Below are positions 1 to 11,047 of a stretch of 64,000 nt of DNA, piece after piece; positions within the stretch are counted from its first letter, which is position 1; every line of letters begins with the position of its first letter. The notes under the pieces are model-generated. The model was not told where the DNA came from. It ran no database searches and worked only from the letters and a program-made list of their open reading frames with translations. The stretch is from positions 38,696,426 through 38,760,425 of the forward strand of contig CP154955.1 in NCBI GenBank assembly GCA_039621445.1, given 5' to 3'. This DNA comes from Euglena gracilis. Taxonomy: Eukaryota > Euglenida > Euglenophyceae > Euglenales. A program made the translations under genes and the position numbers.

Positions 1-202
1 ATGTCCACAAAAACTCATCAATTGCCTGCAATTTGGGGAAAATGAGGGAATGCCACTCGTACGCGCCACACCGGTCCCCCCCAAAAAAATTCCCCTCGAT
101 AACTTGGCCTTCAAGCCATACCTACCAGATCTGGCGGGAAAGAGTGGGAAGGGTGAAAAATGGAAGAATGCAATCTAAAAAAACATTTAACACGTTTTTT
201 TG

Positions 203-1070
203 ACCGTGTACACATGGACTGAACCAGACCGCCATTTAGTGTGTACCACAATGCATCTGTGATACATTAATTTTTTTTTTGGTGATACACATGTGATACA
301 TTAAAAAATCTTTGGTGGTACGTATATGATACAATAAAAACTTTTTTTGGCAATACATATATGATACACAAATTTTCCTTGGCAAAACATGCACAAATTT
401 GACGGACAGAAGCTGAATAAGGGATTGGCTCAGACCTGTTTGTGGTCGATTCAACATTGCCTTTGCAGCAAGATGATACTTTCCCTTGCTATGTGATTTG
501 ATGTAACGGAAAATATACACTTTTGTTGGCATTGCAAGGGAATTCCTTTTTCTGATCCGTTCCCATCACTTCTGGATTCAGACAAAGTCGATGGCAAACA
601 GCACACCACATGACACTGGATGCTTCAAAGCGCAACCAATCTCGGCCATTCTTCCATTCCATATAGAACTGGTGGCAATTTCCTTTTCGGATGGGCACTC
701 CTCCACGTTGCGCAGCTTCGCAAAGCATTATCACAAGAAAAATGTTCAAAATTTATCTGCAGAGAGACAAGGGAAGAAGGATGAAAAACGGAACAGAAAG
801 GGGAAAAAACATTTTGATGTAAAAATGTAAAATTTTCGACAAAATTGGTGATCCATATGTGATACATTAAAAAAAAATTGGTGATACATTAATTTTTAGG
901 CTGTGATACATGTGATACGTAAAAAAATTTTGGGTGATACATATTAAACAGAGGTCTGGACTGAACATGCTTTCCTGCGCAAAAAAAAGTGTTCTGAGCA
1001 CGATTTCTTTCACCGTGTACACGTGAACTAAACAAGTTTATCTGCTAAAAAAAACCGTTCTGAAAACGAC
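203..1070 (+). repeat. Tandem duplication split by the 225-958 element; second copy is an empty site
   Basis: The sequence CCGTGTACACATGGACTGAAC precedes the element and its continuation (ATGCTTTCCTGCGC, A-run, GTTCTGAGCACGA) follows it. At 1012-1070 the same series occurs uninterrupted: CCGTGTACACGTGAACTAAAC, AAGTTTATCTGCT, A-run, GTTCTGAAAACGA. The second copy has the target octamer once (GAACTAAAC), which confirms in cis that the duplication belongs to the insertion. Confidence 0.65.
225..958. mobile_element. Non-autonomous TIR element, CAG...CTG ends, 8-bp TSD
   Basis: The left end reads CAGACCGCCATTTAGTGTGT and the right end, reverse-complemented, reads CAGACCTCTGTTTAATATGT. Perfect 8-bp direct repeats GACTGAAC flank it at 217-224 and 959-966. 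The interior is AT-rich, with repeated GTGATACA near both ends, and shows no transposase-like frame. The TIR resembles that of the 1.2-kb insertions in the 44-50 kb satellite units (CAGATCTCTGTTTAGTGTGT), so these are probably one family. An 8-bp TSD fits hAT-like transposition (inference). Confidence 0.8.
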
Positions 1071-1075
1071 AATCC

Positions 1076-2478
1076 ACAATTTTAATAATTTGGCCCAATT
1101 TGGGTCATTTCATGATCATCTTGAAGATCTTGAAGGATCGTCACCCCTGTATTCCTTTTGGTGAATGAACTTCGTTTTCACGTTTCGTGGGCTGTAGAGT
1201 GTTTTTTGAACTGCCTTTCGGTGGTCTCTCAGCATTTATTACCGTCAATATTTGTCGTGGTGCCATCTTTGTGATGATCTCGCTCGAGGTGGAGTGCCAA
1301 TCCTGATGCTTGCCCTGAAAATCCTGAACGCCTGACCTGAAATTTGTGGTATGGCCCGGATTCCTGCCTTGAAGTCTGTGGCACCGCCCCCCTGGATGCC
1401 TGCAATGAAGTTCTTGTTAATGACCATGAATTCCAGGGCAGGCATTTGGCAGGCTGAACACGGTTTGAGGCCAGGCATTGGGCCCATGAGAGCGACCACA
1501 GCGTCCCCCCCCCAGTAACTTGGCATAGCCTGGTAGCTCGTTTAAGAATGAGGTTAAAAAATACACATTTTTGAACAAAAGATGCTTTTTCCCAAAAAAA
1601 ATTACCCAAAAAAACAATGAGAACCAGAGCAGATTCTTTTCATTTTCAATTTTCCGTATTTTTCCCATTCCCAGTCCACATGATGAAAATTGATGTCTAC
1701 CTCTATCCCGCCCTGAAAAGAGGCAAGAAATAAAAAACAACAACAACAGATGGCCTCAAATCCCCCCCCCTTCATACGTCGACCAGTCTAATGTCGCCAT
1801 CAAATCATGACCACCTGACTCTCGACAAACAAGAAAAAATGTTGGGAAAGCAAAGAAAAAGTGCTCAAGGGTGCGTGGTTCTCACAACTTTTGTCTCACC
1901 GACATAAAACCATTTGAGATTAAACTTGTCTGGATATGAAAGGGGGGGTTGACCTTGATCACCAAACCTGGGGGTTTGCCACATGAACAAAAGCTCTTTT
2001 CGTAGCCAATCAGCAATGGCCTCAAGATCCTCCACTCTTATCAATGCTCTTATTTGGTGTTTCAGATAAATAGTAATTTCCCAATCCTGTGCTCTGGAAC
2101 ATCCAGATTGTTCACATGACCCAAAATATTATATCATCATGGTTCACCAAGCATGAAGAACCACACTTGTCCAAAATTTTCGAAAAGATTTTTTGAAAGA
2201 TTCCAAAAAAAATCACCCACATGTACACTCCAAAATGTGATATGTTGTTGAGCAACACAAGGGATTTGCCCAACTTGCCATCCAAAACACAAAGGATTTG
2301 CCCCCCCCCTCAAAATGTGTTGACAACGCATGGTATTTTGTTATTTGGGGCCCTTGGACAGTTGGGCATCACAAAGTATTTACCCCAAAACACATTGGCA
2401 ACAGAAGGGATTCTTTCAGTTTGGTGCCTGGACAGTTGGGGAATAAAAGGGCATTTATAATATACATAATATTATATA
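1076..2478. other. No recognisable gene
   Basis: There are short frames on both strands but none resembles a family I know. A minus-strand frame at about 1245-1526 is built from imperfect direct repeats (CCTGAA...CCTGCCTTGAA). Imperfect repeats around ACACAAAGGATTTGCCCC and CTTGGACAGTTGGG occupy 2250-2450. Poly-C runs occur at about 1506 and 1761. Confidence 0.5.
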
Positions 2479-3240
2479 CAGGGTTTACCACCGGTTCGTG
2501 CTAGGAAGCGTGAAATCCGGTTCGTGATTGTTCGTGATTGTTCGTGATTGTTCGTGATTGTTCGTGATTGTTCGTGATTGTTCGTGCTTCCTTCCAAAAA
2601 ACCCCCCGGTTTTACGTTTTCCTTGGCGAAATAGGTGATTCATCTTGGACTTTGGCTTCTTGTGCCTCTTTTAATCTAAATGTTCAGGTCAATGGGGAAA
2701 GAATTGTTTATCTATGGGGAAAGAATGCAACTTGCTGACAATATGGCAAATCCAAAAATGGAGGACAAATCTCTATGACGACCCACAAGACGGTTCCTAG
2801 AGGCTGAAATTCGATTGCTGCCCCCCCCCCCGAGAAACCAAAATGGCTAACGTGTCGGTCCCAGGATGCAATATGTCGCTTTGCATATGTCTTCTCGGCC
2901 CAGTGCACTGAAATATGGCAAACACTGTACCACATTTCCGAACCTCTCACTTTCCATCACTCCACCAAACTGAAAAAGGTGACAACAAGGGGGGGAAATC
3001 AAACAAGACAGGTATGACACCTGGGCAGCACGCTTTTGAGGAGTCATTTTGCCACCTCTCTTCCATGATCTTCTCTCTTTGGTTGATTGAACAACGCCAT
3101 TATTCTCAGAAGAAGACATTTCTTCAAAGGTGACGAAAAAATCCGGTTCGTGATTGTTCGTGATTGTTCGTGATTTTGCCAAAACCCCAAGTTCGTGCTG
3201 GTTCGTGATTGTTCGCGGCACGAACCGGTGAAAACCCCTG
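2479..3240. mobile_element. TIR element, CAGGG...CCCTG ends
   Basis: The left end CAGGGTTTACCACCGGTTCG matches the reverse complement of the right end, CAGGGGTTTTCACCGGTTCG. The AT-rich flanks TTATATA (2472-2478 and 3241-3247) give a 7-bp match and probably represent the TSD. Subterminal tandem copies of GTTCGTGATT lie at about 2520-2586 and again, fewer, at about 3143-3212. No long coding frame is seen. It belongs with the other CAGGG-ended elements at 5828, 9483 and 11445. Confidence 0.7.
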
Positions 3241-4197
3241 TTATATATATAATTAATTATTACATGACACAAAAAGGCATACTTAAGGCATCAGCTGCCA
3301 AAATGTATTTGCTGCATTCCCTTCTCCTTGTTCTCCGATTTGTCATTTGCCATTTCTCAGGCAGTCGACAACCTGAGGTCTATCGACCCTGGATCCACAG
3401 CACAAAGCACCCCCTCCCCCCAGGGTTGGTAAAAAGAAGCGGCCCCAGGCGGATGATTGGCTATGATGATCCCAGAGGTCGGGCCGACCATGGTCGGTCG
3501 GACCTGGCCGTTATCGACCACTGGAGGTTGGCCCGACCAGGTGCACAATGAAATTAACCATTAGTGCGGGCCTGCCCTCTCATTCCAACTGAACACTCCT
3601 TTGGTCCAACTTAAACACCCCACCCAAACAGTGACATGACTCGCGCGACTAATATTCAGCCGGGTGCAAAGGTACACCCCATCCCCAGAGGGTGGGTGGG
3701 TTGGTGCACAGGGAGGAAACAACACAAATACTTGTCTGTATTATTTTGCTTTGCTATTTGCATTTATCGATTTTTTCAAAAAATCGCAAAAAAACAAAAA
3801 GTTTTTTTTGGGATTTGTGTTTTTTGCATTTTTTATAATATTTTTTATACCATTTTTTATAATTGTTTGTTTGTTTTTTCAGTTCTGATGGGCAATGAAT
3901 TTCGCTTGAAAATTTGACAAGTCTTGAGGTAAACATTTCCTGCAAACAAACCCTGAAGTGGGTGTTTTCTTTCCGACGTGGGGCGGAGTGGGGGCTTGAC
4001 ATTTTGGGGGGGAAGCGGAAAAAAATTGGAGGCCCAAAGATCGACTCACTGTGTGGCTTTTTGCACAAGATCAAACAAACACAAAACAACATTGCAATCA
4101 ATGCAATCAGCCAAAAAAACAAGGGCTACAAACAAACACAGACCAGCAAGCAACACAGCAAAATGGAAGAAATGCGATGAATAGCGGCCCCAGAACC

Positions 4198-4434
4198 ATG
4201 AACGCGGGGTGGCCAGATATGCCGTTGAAGGTGGGGGAAGATGCAGACGCACAACAAAGGCAAACAAGTAGATTGAAAGGCACAGCTGCCAGCAATGCAG
4301 GCAGGCATTTGTTCAACGGGGCATCTGTTAGGCAAGCTGTTGCCGTTTCGTTTGTGGCACTTGCATTTTTTTTGAGCCTCAGACTCATGGACATTGAAAC
4401 ACTCTTATATGCAGCAGGGTGGAGGTGCAAATGA
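4198..4434 (+). CDS. Possible small membrane-anchored protein or exon, unrecognised
   Basis: This is a 78-residue frame from ATG to TGA. It has a polar first half (basic/Gln-rich around residues 15-32) and one clear hydrophobic stretch at about residues 48-66 (AVAVSFVALAFFLSL) that could span a membrane, followed by a short acidic tail. An in-frame ATG upstream (4051) would add a Gln/Asn-rich leader. No family is recognised, no splice signals were assigned, and the frame may be fortuitous in this AT/GC-mixed DNA. Confidence 0.15.
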   Translation: MNAGWPDMPLKVGEDADAQQRQTSRLKGTAASNAGRHLFNGASVRQAVAVSFVALAFFLSLRLMDIETLLYAAGWRCK

Positions 4435-5084
4435 GATGGACTGGATGAACCACAGATGCCCTTGGGAGAAAACACGCCAAAAAAGGCACGAAGAGTGCGG
4501 GAAAAAAACTGGCCAATTGCGCCACACCCAGTGAGAAAAGATGTGACGACGGAGAAGAAAAACGGACGTGAGACGGTACTCGGTGGTGGAGGCGTGCCAT
4601 CCACTTTGGTGCCACGTCCATCCCCTCAGCCTTGCAAGGGTCCTGGCCATGCCATTGCCGGACTTACAGGACAACGATTGCTTTTTAGCGTGTTCTCCCA
4701 CATATTTTGTCTGTCAGAGTTTGTTGTATGTCCAGGTGGGGGTGGGGCCAGCTGAACAGAACCAGCAAAGAGGCACTTCAAACTTAATATAAAAAAAACC
4801 TTTTTACCCCCCCCCCGGAGTGTGCAGATGGGGGAACATGGCCTGGAAGTTAATATGTAGGTCGGTATATATACACGGTGTTGCATGGTAAATCATGGTG
4901 TATACTTGAATTTTTTTCTTCAGTGGAGGAAGAATGTCAACAAAAATCCCAACAGATAAGGAGGCGACTTTAGGTTTGGGGAGGGGCAGGGCAAATTGAC
5001 TCGAACGACCCGGGGTCAAACAAGGATGAGCCAGGAGGGGGCAGGTTAAAGTATGAGCAAAAGAGTGCCCTGCACAGTTTTTTG

Positions 5085-5132
5085 AAAATTTCCACAGCCA
5101 TCGTTCAGGTACACCACGGCAAAAAAAAATAT
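5085..5132 (+). repeat. Dispersed repeat copy 1 (ATCGTTCAGGTACACCAC)
   Basis: The core AAAATTTCCACAGCC, ATCGTTCAGGTACACCAC and a poly-A run recur in the same order and orientation at 18348-18394, about 13 kb away, with only a few substitutions. This is a dispersed repeat of unknown type. Confidence 0.6.
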
Positions 5133-5827
5133 GTTTACCCCATTTGCAACTGGCATTTTACTGTGGAAAATTAATCTGAAAAACAGGGGAAAATTCCGTC
5201 CCACTTGTCTGGGTATTATGGTGAAAACAAGTTATCTGTGCAATTCCGGAAAAAAAAACATGTTCGAAAATTTGAAAGTCAAAGAACTCAAAAAATGCAA
5301 CAAATGAAATTCCAAAATTTTCGGGGAAAATGCAAAATTATGCAAACAGCTCAGCTTTCCCTTCCCAGTTCCAGGCGGCCATCATCGATGACATGTCTGT
5401 GCCCACAGCCTGGCCAAAATTGTTCTGTTATTGTTCTCTTCTAATACTCTTATATCGGCATGGCCAATCTCAGAGAAGACTGCCCCCCGGGTCACCTTCA
5501 ACTCTCAGTCAGCCATCCGCCTGAAAACCTATTCATCACTTCCGACCACCATTGTGCTCATGCCCGTCGCTGGATCCAAAAGCATTTGACTTCTTCCCTT
5601 GCTTGTTTTTTCGAAGAAAATGGTTTAAATATATGGGCTTGAGCTGTGTTTCCTCCGGGGCCCGAGTCTCCCCCAAAAGAAGTCAGTGACCTTTGGGTGG
5701 GAGGGGTAGTAGACTCACAATTACACAAAAACACCAGATTCGGCAAAAAAACCCAAATGCGCCGAAAATAGAGGAAAATCCCCCCTCCGGGCAGATGGAC
5801 AGGCAGCGGAAATATGGGGTGGATGCC

Positions 5828-6118
5828 CAGGGTTTTTTTTAAGACCAGAGAGGGGGTCGGCACCCACCAACCCACCCCGTGGGGTGGGGCCCCCAGGGGA
5901 GGGGGTCCCGGGGGACCCACCCACTTTTGCCCGAAAATGGCCAAAAAAAGCTAAAAATAGCACCATTTTCAAAATTTTCGGTGCCTTCGGCGCCGAAAAA
6001 GATATACCCACCAGCCCCTACCCCCCCCCCGGGGGGGGAGGGGATCCAAGGAACCCACCCACCCCCACCACCACCCGGGGGAGGGGGTCCAATACTAAAA
6101 AAAACAAAAAAAACCCTG
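5828..6118. mobile_element. Short TIR element with central GGCGC hairpin, 8-bp TSD
   Basis: The ends are perfect: CAGGGTTTTTTTT on the left and AAAAAAAACCCTG on the right. Perfect 8-bp direct repeats TGGATGCC lie at 5820-5827 and 6119-6126. At 291 bp it is MITE-sized. Inside are G-rich and C-rich arms around an AT-rich core with a hairpin at 5975-5998 (TTTTCGGTGCC, TTC, GGCGCCGAAAA). The same apical hairpin occurs in four other elements in the window. Confidence 0.88.
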
Positions 6119-7156
6119 TGGATGCCTCAATAGCAGTGTGTGCCTGGCTGGTTACGCCATCTGTCAAAATCAAAAAAAAAACTCACCCCACCCCAGCACA
6201 ACTTCAAACTGCAGGACAAGCAGAGCGTGGAGGAAGTTTGCACAACTAAATTATAAATAAAATTTTCGAGGGCTGTCTTTCCTTTGCTCTTTGCATGTAA
6301 AAGGTGGCTTTTTTGAAAGACGAGAAAATTCCTCAGTTATGCTCAGGAATGGCATGGTCCTGTTAGCGCTACTGCCAGAAATATTTTCCGGCAATACACA
6401 GACTCCTCCCCTCCTTTTTATCATCCCTCTGGATGCTGCAGGGGGTGAGATTGGTGCTAAAGAAAATTGGATGTGAAAAAAAATGGAGATGCAAAATTTT
6501 GGCGGTCTGGTCCAAAACGGTAGAAAAATACCTGACAGGATTTCGGGCAAAAAAAAACATTTGGAATGAATTGGCAGACTTCCTTAAATTAAAAACTTCA
6601 AAAAATTGAATCTGATGTGACACTACCCATCCAGCCATCGGGAACCTCACCACATAATACAAATGTATATACAAAGCTTATCAGCAAGTGATCAACGGGC
6701 CAGACTCGAAACAAACGTTGCCTGTGGTCTGAAACAAAATTACGAACAGCTGATAATTAAAAGAGCTGAGCACTTCCTTGAACGAACTTCATCGAAAACA
6801 GGGGTAATATCCAAAAATTTTCAGTATAAATACTGTGAAAAACTTGGTCTTGGCTAGAAATACAGTACAAAAATACTTTGAAAAACTTGGTCTTGGCTAG
6901 AAATACTAGGAAGAATTTCGTACCAATTTTTTCCACACCACTTTAACTCGCCTACCCTGTATGGGGTACCAATGTATCCATTTCAGCGACTCCTGTCTTC
7001 GAAACCACTTCCTGGTGGAAATTATGGTATGACAACTTTCCACACATCTTCAGAGAACAGATCCACTGAGCTTCCCTGAATTCTCCGAAAATTATTCAAC
7101 TTTGTCAAAAAATGTCCACCCACCCACCCACCCTGTCTGAGAAGGGAAAAAAACAC
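6119..7156. other. No gene recognised; lies just beyond the last assigned ARH exon
   Basis: A short frame at 6663-6857 has no recognisable similarity. The stretch contains the 36-bp direct duplication at 6828-6906. The true 3' end of the minus-strand ARH transcript probably lies here, but I could not place a stop codon or poly(A) signal with confidence. Confidence 0.4.
6828..6906 (+). repeat. Direct duplication of 36 bp
   Basis: Two copies, 6828-6863 and 6871-6906, contain AAATACTNTGAAAAACTTGG followed by TCTTGGCTAGAAATAC. They differ at one base and are separated by 7 bp. Confidence 0.85.
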
Positions 7157-7292
7157 TGGCTGTGATCTCTGCCTCGATCTCCTTTTGGTTGTACAACGCT
7201 CGGAGGTCATTGGGAAAGCCACGCACCCCATACTGAGCCCCCAGTAGGGCCCCAAGGGCCGACCCACGGGCGACGTTCTCGCCTCCTGCGTT
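7157..7292 (-). CDS. ARH exon H (C-terminal conserved block)
   Basis: This exon encodes [34 protein letters not shown] and [11 protein letters not shown]. The 3' limit is set at a possible donor GTGTTT; without it the frame reads on to a stop near 7092. Further C-terminal exons may exist. Confidence 0.75.
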
Positions 7293-10200
7293 GGCTTCAG
7301 AGTCTGCAAACAGCATCACATTTGTGCAAATCCTCCGACCATATAACCATCCCCAAGTTTATTGTTTGGCGCCCAAGGCTGGGCACCTGGAGTTAGATGG
7401 CCAGGGGGTTCTGTTGAAATGTGGTTGAGGTCTTTTTCAAATTTTAGGCCTTTTTTTGCATCCAATTTCATTGATATTTCAGATTTTACCGAGATTTCTG
7501 GAATTTTTCTTTATTGTCACATACACCTTGGGCTTCGCACTTGCCCTTTTGGCCATGCCTTTTTCGCCAGCGGTGTTACATGGATTGTTTGTTGTGTTGG
7601 GTTAGAAAGTCCCGCTCGTACCTTTTTTCTCCGGAGTTGGCTGCTGGTGCATGCCCATGTCCTCGTTGATTCAGAGGACATATAACATTCAAAAAGAGGA
7701 ATTATGTCGGTTTGGATGTTTAGTTTAGTTGTTGGAAGCAAAATTCAAAGTTGGCAGGGTCGACCTCTTGTTGTTGCGACTTCCCCTGATAAAATACTGT
7801 TGAGGATAAGGACCATCTTGGCTTTGGCATGGTGTTGCAAGCAGCTCAAAAAATTTCCGTCAAGGGGGGTATAACCAGGCATTTTGTGCCCTTTAGACAC
7901 ATTTTGATTAACAGGCTTTTGGGTCACCAATGCTCCAGCCCAAAAAGGGCCAACGAAGGCAAACAATGTGATCATCAAAAAGGTCAGACATGCAAGTCAG
8001 AGGCAGTGAGCCCTATGGTGCCAACAACAGGATCCTCCTGGGAGGTTGTGAGCAGAGATTGCATGCACATCCCCCCAGCAAATCCATCTTTTTCCAAGCG
8101 CTAAACATTTTCATTTTACCACAATGCCCAAATAATGACCAGGTAAAAAAAAAGGACAATTGTCAGCCAGCTCAGATGAGGTGGTGAAAATAGAACCTGC
8201 TGTAAGGTTTGAAAGGGTTTGATGATAAGATTTAGTCCTGTTGTTGCTCCTCTTGCGGAGTGTCGTCCTTGGGCCACGTTCAATCTTTTTATACCAGACC
8301 CTGGCCAGCATTAGCCAACAGAGCGATGCGGGGACCAGCGGCATACCGATAGGCGAGGTGCAGTAATGCGGGGAATGATGAGTCGATGTAGCATGCAACC
8401 ATAGGGTCTGCCACAGGAAGGCTTGTCATTGGCTCGAATTGCTTCATGAAGCAGAACTTGGGGAGTATTTCAAACTCAACTGAACTCAAACTGAACTCAA
8501 CTCTTTCAATTTCAAACTCAACAAACAGGAGAGCGGATGTGTTTGTGTAAGAAGAACAGATAATAATGATTGAGTTTGACGTCAGGTACAAACTTCCAAT
8601 CATGAACAGTTTGTCTGATTTGCTGTGCTATGAAATGAATTTCACCCATCACATGATTCCATGATCGATTGTGCTTCATAAGATGAGCAAAATTAGCACA
8701 GCATGCTCTAGGCGGACAAGAACTTATTTATCAATTGCAAGCTTGACATTCTGTATATGTATGTGTATGTGTGAGGGAGAACTTTTGCCCCCCCCCCTAG
8801 ATTTGCGATAGGGTTAGGGTTAGGGTTAGGGTTAGGGTTAGGGTTAGGGTTAGGGTTTGGGTTAGGGTTCGGGTTAGGGTTAAGGATACAGTTAGGGTTA
8901 GGGTTAGGGTTAGGGGGGGGCACAAGTTCACCCCTGCCGTATATCTATATGTGTATGTATATGGATATGTCTATATGTGTATATCTTTATTTATATATGT
9001 ACATGTACATGTATATGTATGTGGATGTGGATGTGGATATGGATATGGATATGGATATGGATATGGATATGGATACGGATATGGATATGGATATGGATAT
9101 GGATATGGATATGTATGTGTATATGTATATGTAAATATAAAATTTATGTAAGATAAAGGCCAGCCTTCTTCTGGGCCTTCCGGGCCGACAGATTCAAAAT
9201 GAAAATAACGTGCCATTCCAGCACAAGGCAGGGGAAATGCTCCCTGAGGGAACATTCAGGAAAACATCAACCTTAATGATGGAGTTATGAGTTGTAATTT
9301 AATGAAATGTAATCCCCAACGTCATCACATTGCAATTCTTCTTGACCGACCTCGTTTCAAATCATCATTTTCCAAAAGAAATATACACAAATATACACAT
9401 TAATATGCATATACGGCAACCCCAACTATAGGGCCCCCCCCCCGGGGGGGGGGGGTCCCTATAGTTGGGAGAGGGGGGGGGGCAGGGTTCGATATAAGGA
9501 CAGGTGGGGGGGGTGGTCCGGACCCCCCCCCCCTGCGGGGCAGGAGGGGTGGGGGGGGGTGGGGGGGGAAGCCCCCCCCCCCTCCTAAACAGGTGCGCGG
9601 TCAGGGTAGCCGAAAATTTTTGACCCCCCAAAACGACCAAAAGTGCCATTTTGGGCACTTTTTGGGCAAAAATGTGCCAAAAATGCAAAAAATTTTCGGC
9701 GCGAAGCTCCGGAGGAAAAAATTGACCCTTTTTGGGGGGGGTCAATTTTTGCCCCCCAGGGTCGGTCCGGACCCCCCTTGCAGGTGGGGGGGGGGTGGTC
9801 CGGACCCCCCCTGCGGGCCAGGAGGGGGGGGGGGGGGGGGGGGGGGACACCCCCCCACCTAAACCATGTACGCCCTCCTTATATCAAACCCTGGGGGGGG
9901 TCGTATGGTGGGACCCGCGTCCCGCTTTTCCACTTTTGGGTCCCGCGGCGCCGGGAAAACGCGCGGAATCTGGGCCACCGGCGGCGGATTCGGGGAGGGT
10001 TCCAGCTTAATTTTAGGAATAGGGTTAGGGTTCGAATCGGCGGGCCGAAAATTGGCCAATTCTGGGGACCAAGTTAGGCCCGAAGTTAGGTCCCCGTTTC
10101 GGAAGATTTTTGAAAACGCACGTTTGCCTAAAAATGTCCGAATTTGGCCTGAATTCGGCCCGAATTTGTCCCGGAATGCAGCCTAACATCTCCCGAACTC

Positions 10201-10981
10201 CTCCACAATGGGTGCCCGCTGGCCCGCCGGCCGTAACTCTAATCCTAATCCGATCCATAACCCCGACTTTCTCCGAAGGTAGGACGCGGGTCCCACCATA
10301 CGACCCCCCCCTCTCCCAACTATAAGGACCTCCCCCCTGGGGGGGCCCTATAGTTGGGGGCTGCCACATATACATATACATATTCATATACATATACATA
10401 TACATATACATATATATATATATGCATACACATATGCATATACATATACATATACGGCAAGACTAACTTACTGGGCCCCCCCCCCGGGGGGAGGGCCCAG
10501 TAGTTGTACCTACCGGGGACTTCGGCCTCCCAGGTAAAACCTCTGGGACCCCCCTTGCTGTTCCCTGGGGAAACCGATCCACCGCCGGAAAGGTTTTTCG
10601 TCGGAGGGGTTACTATGGGGTTATTTTCAGGATTAGGGTTAGGGTTAGGTTTTGGATTCGGGTTAGGGTTCGGCTGAAGGGTTAGGGATAGGGGAAATTC
10701 GGCAGTTGGACCGGATTTTGGACGAATTTAGGCCGAATTTCCGGTCCAGTTTTGTGTGTGAATTTCGACCCGATTTGGGCCCAACTTTTTTCCTAAATCG
10801 TAACCCTAACCCTATTCCAGATTCTAACCCGAACCCCACCCCCTAAATTAAACAAAGTATGTGCGGATCGCGGCGCGAAAATCAACATTTGGAGTTGGTG
10901 AAAGAAGTGGGACCCCCGCCCCCAGGTTAAACTACTGGGCCCTCCCCCCGGGGGGGGGGGGGCCAGTAAATTAGTCTTGCC

Positions 10982-11047
<66 letters not shown>

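Larger units (their letters stand above)
3241..5827. other. Intergenic, no confident gene
   Basis: The stretch contains T-rich and A-rich runs (3770-3880), a GTCGACC-rich partly palindromic patch (3360-3545), a poly-C run near 4806 and short frames. One frame (4198-4434) is listed separately because it has a membrane-like segment. I see no other coding signal. Confidence 0.4.

Noticed and set aside
3360-3545. TIR element with GTCGACAACC/GGTTGGCC ends
   Set aside because: The inverted similarity is weak and no flanking direct repeat was found.
7293-8306. GT-AG intron from GTCTGG to TTTGCAG between ARH exons G and H
   Set aside because: It is in frame, but inserts GQDSEANA and duplicates the conserved ANA-G; the nonconventional join gives the family motif exactly and has a nine-position terminal stem. 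Not excluded without RNA.
8811-8912. Chromosome end
   Set aside because: The TTAGGG tract is interstitial, imperfect, and inside an intron.
8949-9255. Met-Asp, Tyr-Gly and Pro-Tyr repeat proteins
   Set aside because: Translations of the ATGGAT hexamer microsatellite.
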